Below are positions 7,822 to 10,198 of a stretch of DNA of 10,198 nucleotides, piece by piece. The position numbers and the translations under genes are program-made. The stretch spans positions 1 to 10,198 of the forward strand of contig NZ_CALGNQ010000117.1 of the NCBI RefSeq assembly GCF_937958535.1, given 5' to 3'. Position 1 is the first letter of the stretch, and the number at the start of each line of letters is the position of its first letter. The notes beneath the pieces were generated by a model. The model ran no database searches and had not been told where the DNA came from. It worked only from the letters and a program-made list of their open reading frames with translations. Source of the stretch: an uncultured Georgenia sp. GTDB taxonomy: Bacteria; Actinomycetota; Actinomycetes; Actinomycetales; Actinomycetaceae.

Positions 7822-9168
7822 TCAGGCGGCCGGTCCGGCGGCCTCCGCGGGCAGGACGGGGCGGGGGGTGTCCGCCAGCCGCCGGGTGCCTGCGGCGTAG
7901 AGCGCGGCGACGAGGACGTAGACGGCGGTGAGCCCGCCGAACACCGCGCGGGACCAGCCGGTGTCCGGCAGTGTCGCCGCACCGAGCGCCGCGGCGGCGA
8001 CGAAGGCCGCGTTGTACAGCACGTCGTACAGCGAGAACGCCCGACCGCGGAAGGTGTCGTGGGTGTCGCGGTGGACGATGGTGTCGACGGCGATCTTCGC
8101 GCCCTGGACGCTCAGCCCGAGGAGGACCGCGGAGACGATGATGACACCCCGTAGCGGCGTCGTCACGAGCAGTGCCTGGCTCACCGCCCCGATGCCCAGG
8201 CACAGGACGATCCATGCCGAGGGGGCCATCCGCCGGTGGGCCACCGGGGTGAGGAAGATCGCCAGCCCGTTGCCGACGAAGGAGATCCCACCGAGGAGTG
8301 CGAAGGTGCCCAGCCCGGCCGCGGCGTCGGCGGGGTCGGAGAGCAGGTTGCGGGAGATGAGGATGAGCGCCATGAAGTTGACGCCGTAGAGGAACCGGTG
8401 GAGGGCCATGACGCCGAGCGCCTGGCCCGGGGTGCCGCGCCGCACGAGGTAGCGGGCACCGGCGGCGAGGTCCGCGAGGGTGGTGCGCACGGCGGTGCGC
8501 ACGGTGATCCGGGTGCGCGAGACAGGGCCGAGCTCGTCGGGGCGCAGGCGCGCCGCGAGCGCCGAGGCGGCGCCGAAGAGGCCCGCGGCGACGGCGAGGG
8601 CCGCGGAGTCGGTCGCGGCGTCGGGGACGGCGAGCCCGATGAGGAAGCCGATCGCCGCCCCGACCGCGGCGGAGGCCGCCCCCAGGGTCGGGGTGAGGGT
8701 GTTGGCCATGAGGAGCTGGTCGCGTGGCACGACGCGCGGCAGCCCGGCGGAGAGGCCGGCGAGCAGGAAGCGGTTGATGCCGAGCGTGACGAGCGCGATG
8801 ACGTAGACCGCGGTGCTGATCCCGGCGGTGCCGATGAGCACGGCGAGCACCAGGGTGAGCACCACCCGCACGGCGTTGCCGTGGAGGAGCACCTGCCGGC
8901 GGCGCCAGCGGTCGAGCAGCGGCCCGGCGAACGGCCCGACCACGGTGAAGGGCAGGAGCAGGACGGCGAAGGCCTGGGCCACACCGGTGGCGGTGGCCAT
9001 GTTCTGCGGGCTGAAGAAGAAGAGGGTGGCCAGGCCCACCTGGAACATGCCGTCGCCGCACTGGGAGACCAGCCGCACGGCGAAGAGCTTGCGGAAACCG
9101 GCGTGCACGGCGAGCGTGCGCAGGTCGGTCAGCACGCTCACGGAGGCGCGGGTTCGGCGGCGGGGCAC
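7822..9168 (-). CDS. MFS transporter, substrate unknown
   Basis: A 448-aa multi-pass membrane protein of the major facilitator superfamily, which moves small molecules using ion gradients. The cytoplasmic-loop motif A is clear as GPLLDRWRRR at residues 82-91, after the second hydrophobic segment. Hydrophobic segments continue in two halves, separated by a charged loop near residues 210-240 (LRPDELG and following), as expected for about 12 helices. A short basic N-terminus (MPRRRTR) lies in the cytoplasm. The GTG at 9168 is favoured over an internal GTG at 9141 because a TANNNT box sits 6 nt before it; neither has a ribosome site. It is divergent from padR, and PadR proteins often control neighbouring exporters, so PadR control is possible but unproven. 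Efflux is a guess from family and context; no substrate can be assigned. Confidence 0.92.
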   Translation of the reverse strand: MPRRRTRASVSVLTDLRTLAVHAGFRKLFAVRLVSQCGDGMFQVGLATLFFFSPQNMATATGVAQAFAVLLLPFTVVGPFAGPLLDRWRRRQVLLHGNAVRVVLTLVLAVLIGTAGISTAVYVIALVTLGINRFLLAGLSAGLPRVVPRDQLLMANTLTPTLGAASAAVGAAIGFLIGLAVPDAATDSAALAVAAGLFGAASALAARLRPDELGPVSRTRITVRTAVRTTLADLAAGARYLVRRGTPGQALGVMALHRFLYGVNFMALILISRNLLSDPADAAAGLGTFALLGGISFVGNGLAIFLTPVAHRRMAPSAWIVLCLGIGAVSQALLVTTPLRGVIIVSAVLLGLSVQGAKIAVDTIVHRDTHDTFRGRAFSLYDVLYNAAFVAAAALGAATLPDTGWSRAVFGGLTAVYVLVAALYAAGTRRLADTPRPVLPAEAAGPAA

Positions 9169-9174
9169 CGGTGC

Positions 9175-9180
9175 AGGCTA
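9175..9180 (-). promoter_or_regulatory. Predicted -10 element of the MFS transporter gene (leaderless start)
   Basis: The minus strand reads TAGCCT, then GCACCG, then the GTG at 9168. The spacing of 6 nt and the absence of a ribosome site match the other leaderless-like starts in this window. I see no recognisable -35 at the usual distance. Confidence 0.45.
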
Positions 9181-9211
9181 TCCGACCCCTCGGGCGCGCC
9201 CCGGAACGTCC

Positions 9212-9239
9212 TTGCGAGGTGACAAACGTGCTGTATGTT
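9212..9239 (+). promoter_or_regulatory. Predicted promoter of the padR-ino1 operon
   Basis: A -35-like TTGCGA (9212-9217) and a -10-like TATGTT (9234-9239) are separated by 16 nt; each matches 4 of 6 consensus bases. Transcription would start near 9246, leaving a leader of about 70 nt that contains the palindromes at 9251-9281 and a ribosome site. A competing -10 (TATATC near 9249-9254) cannot be excluded. Confidence 0.5.
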
Positions 9240-9250
9240 CGGTCGCGCTA

Positions 9251-9281
9251 TATCGGACCGATACATCCGTGGGATGTATCG
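9251..9281. promoter_or_regulatory. Overlapping palindromes, candidate PadR operator
   Basis: Two perfect inverted repeats overlap. One is at 9251-9263: TATCGG, a central A, then CCGATA. The other is at 9259-9281: arms CGATACATCC and GGATGTATCG with the 3-nt spacer GTG. The two share the middle CCGATA half-site. Both contain the same TATCG/CGATA core, so three half-sites lie in 31 bp. They sit just after the predicted padR promoter, where a bound dimer would block transcription. PadR proteins commonly bind ATGT/ACAT-type dyads and repress their own gene, and TACAT...ATGTA is present here. Assignment to this PadR is inference. Confidence 0.6.
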
Positions 9282-9300
9282 CACGTGGATGCGCCGACCG

Positions 9301-9310
9301 GGAGGGAGGG
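9301..9310 (+). promoter_or_regulatory. Ribosome binding site of padR
   Basis: GGAGGGAGGG ends 6 nt before the ATG at 9317. It is a strong Shine-Dalgarno sequence and contrasts with the missing ribosome sites of the MFS and carbonic anhydrase genes, so padR is a normally led gene. It supports this ATG as the start. Confidence 0.75.
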
Positions 9311-9316
9311 TAGGGC

Positions 9317-10015
9317 ATGAGCCGCCGCGAGGTCCTGGAGCTGGCCATCCTCGGTCAGCTGGACACCGCCCCGATGCACGGGTACGAGCTGCGCAAGCAG
9401 CTCAACGCCCGGCTCGGCGCCTTCCGCACGCTGTCCTTCGGCTCGCTCTACCCGGCGCTGCGCCGGCTCACCGCGGCCGGGCTCATCACCGAGGCGAGCA
9501 GCGACACCCTGCCCCACGCCCTCGCCGGGCGCCGCAGCCGCATCGTCTACCGGCTCACCGAGGCCGGCCGAGCCCGACTCGCCGAGACGCTCGCCACCGC
9601 CGAGCCGGAGGCCTGGGAGGACGAGGCGTTCGACGTCCGGTTCAGCCTCTTCGGCACCACCGACGCCCGCACCCGGCTGCGCATCCTCGAGGGGCGCCAC
9701 GCCCGGATGGTCGAGCGCCTGGCGATGCTGCGCGAGTCGACGCAGCGGGCCCGGGAGCGCATGGACGCCTACACCGCCGAGCTCGCGCGCCACGGCCTGG
9801 AGCAGGTCGAACGCGAGGTCGAGTGGCTGGAGAACCTCATCGACACCGAGCGGGGCACCCCCGGCGCCCACGACTTCCGCACCCCGGGCCCGGCGGGTGG
9901 ACCGTCCCGGTCCCGGCGGGTGGGGTCCACCGGGCCGGGGGCAACCCGCGCCCCGTCCACCGGCCAGGGCGCAGACCGCGCCCCGTCCACCACCACACAC
10001 AAGGAGCAAGAATGA
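9317..10015 (+). CDS. PadR family transcriptional regulator with repeat-bearing C-terminal tail
   Basis: A 232-aa DNA-binding regulator. Residues 1 to about 92 form the PadR winged helix-turn-helix, with LELAILGQLDTAPMHGYEL at 7-25 and SLYPALRRLTAAGLI at 43-57. The wing lies near 70-82 (RRSRIVYRLTEAGR). Residues about 115-175 are a charged helical dimerisation region. From about 178 the sequence is low in complexity and rich in Gly, Pro, Ser and Thr, with the decapeptides STGPGATRAP (204-213) and STGQGADRAP (214-223). The comparable M. tuberculosis protein Rv0047c is about 180 aa, so this tail is an extension. The TGA overlaps the ino1 ATG (ATGA), so the two are co-transcribed and probably translationally coupled. 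PadR therefore most likely regulates itself and ino1, perhaps also the divergent MFS gene. The effector ligand is unknown. Confidence 0.94.
   Translation: MSRREVLELAILGQLDTAPMHGYELRKQLNARLGAFRTLSFGSLYPALRRLTAAGLITEASSDTLPHALAGRRSRIVYRLTEAGRARLAETLATAEPEAWEDEAFDVRFSLFGTTDARTRLRILEGRHARMVERLAMLRESTQRARERMDAYTAELARHGLEQVEREVEWLENLIDTERGTPGAHDFRTPGPAGGPSRSRRVGSTGPGATRAPSTGQGADRAPSTTTHKEQE
9896..9931 (+). repeat. Inverted repeat near the 3' end of padR
   Basis: Perfect 8-bp arms GGTGGACC (9896-9903) and GGTCCACC (9924-9931) enclose a 20-nt loop. The left arm could also pair, minus one base, with the GTCCACC copies at 9955 and 9985, giving alternative hairpins ahead of ino1. In DNA this GC-rich such pairs can arise by chance, so regulatory meaning is uncertain. 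Confidence 0.4.
9926..9991 (+). repeat. 30-bp imperfect tandem repeat encoding the PadR tail decapeptides
   Basis: Two 30-bp units (9926-9955 and 9956-9985) plus the first 6 bases of a third. The strongest identity is a 16-base block, CCGCGCCCCGTCCACC, at 9946-9961 and again at 9976-9991. Because 30 is a multiple of 3, the units encode in-frame decapeptides in PadR. Slippage could change copy number without breaking the frame. Confidence 0.7.
10001..10006 (+). promoter_or_regulatory. Ribosome binding site of ino1
   Basis: AAGGAG ends 5 nt before the ATG at 10012, inside the last codons of padR. It supports the ATG that overlaps the padR stop, and lets ino1 initiate directly as well as by coupling. 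Confidence 0.75.
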
Positions 10016-10198
10016 GTTCGATCCGCGTAGCGATCGTGGGTGTCGGCAACTGCGCCTCCTCCCTGGTCCAGGGGGTGCAGTACTACGCCGACGCAGATCC
10101 GGCGGACACGATCCCCGGCCTCATGCACGTCACCTTCGGGGACTACCACGTGCGCGACGTGGAGTTCGTCGCCGCCTTCGACGTCGACGCCAAGAAGG
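10012..10198 (+). CDS. ino1: Inositol-3-phosphate synthase, N-terminal part (continues beyond window)
   Basis: Converts glucose 6-phosphate to inositol 3-phosphate with NAD+ as a tightly used cofactor. In Actinomycetota this supplies inositol for phosphatidylinositol, phosphatidylinositol mannosides and mycothiol. The 62 visible residues include the Rossmann nucleotide-binding start IRVAIVGVGNCASSLVQGV (4-22), then IPGLMH, FGDYHVRDVEFVAAFDVDAKK, which is typical of the actinobacterial enzyme. The family's usual length is about 360 aa, so roughly five-sixths of it lies to the right of the window. The ATG overlaps the padR stop and has its own AAGGAG. Pairing with padR is seen in M. tuberculosis (Rv0046c-Rv0047c), which suggests that inositol synthesis is under PadR control. 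Confidence 0.96.
   Translation, partial: MSSIRVAIVGVGNCASSLVQGVQYYADADPADTIPGLMHVTFGDYHVRDVEFVAAFDVDAKK

Noticed and set aside
7232..9061. Minus-strand frame of 609 codons joining the carbonic anhydrase to a long N-terminal extension
   Set aside because: The extension is an out-of-frame reading of the MFS gene and is Arg/Pro/His-rich. The anhydrase is full-sized from the ATG at 7747.
9259..9281. 10-bp inverted repeat as a transcription terminator
   Set aside because: It lies between a promoter and the padR start, has no T-run, and shares a half-site with a second palindrome, which fits an operator better.
9926..9991. 30-bp repeats as a CRISPR array
   Set aside because: The units are directly adjacent with no spacers, are imperfect, and are in frame inside padR.

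Overview
The window is about 10.2 kb of very GC-rich chromosomal DNA from a high-GC Gram-positive bacterium (Actinomycetota). Gene content points the same way: a MurJ flippase fused to a kinase-like domain, a DUF6049-type exported protein, an actinobacterial CCA-adding enzyme, and a PadR-ino1 pair. The order cca <-> NUDIX > DUF6049 > murJ matches the Mycobacterium tuberculosis order Rv3907c-Rv3910 (pcnA, mutT4, Rv3909, mviN), a block that lies near the chromosome origin. A Micrococcales-type organism is plausible, but I cannot fix the genus from sequence alone.

Left part (1-5585, minus strand): a tightly packed three-gene operon read right to left. It holds a NUDIX hydrolase, a large exported single-pass DUF6049 protein, and MurJ, whose C-terminus runs off the left edge. 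Both junctions are 4-base overlaps (ATGA and GTGA), so translation is probably coupled. The operon links a nucleotide-clearing enzyme, an uncharacterised cell-surface protein and the lipid II flippase with a cytoplasmic pseudokinase tail.

Middle (5586-7231): a 121-bp divergent intergenic region, then cca on the plus strand, which finishes tRNA 3' ends. It converges on the next gene, and the 73-bp gap between them has hairpin-forming sequence.

Right part (7232-10198): a small beta-carbonic anhydrase and an MFS transporter, both on the minus strand, then a 148-bp divergent control region. To its right a PadR regulator is translationally coupled (ATGA) to ino1 (inositol-3-phosphate synthase), whose 5' end is all that is visible. 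Ino1 makes the inositol phosphate used for phosphatidylinositol and mycothiol. A strong double palindrome lies just downstream of the predicted padR promoter and is a good candidate autoregulatory operator.

I do not see a wholly new defence or mobile system; most of the window is conserved core chromosome. The most interesting signals are (i) four unlinked start codons each preceded at exactly 6 nt by a -10-like hexamer, suggesting leaderless mRNAs; (ii) the overlapping palindromes upstream of padR-ino1; (iii) a repeat-built C-terminal tail on PadR ending at the ino1 start; and (iv) the uncharacterised DUF6049 protein locked between NUDIX and MurJ. No gene-free stretch is longer than 148 bases.
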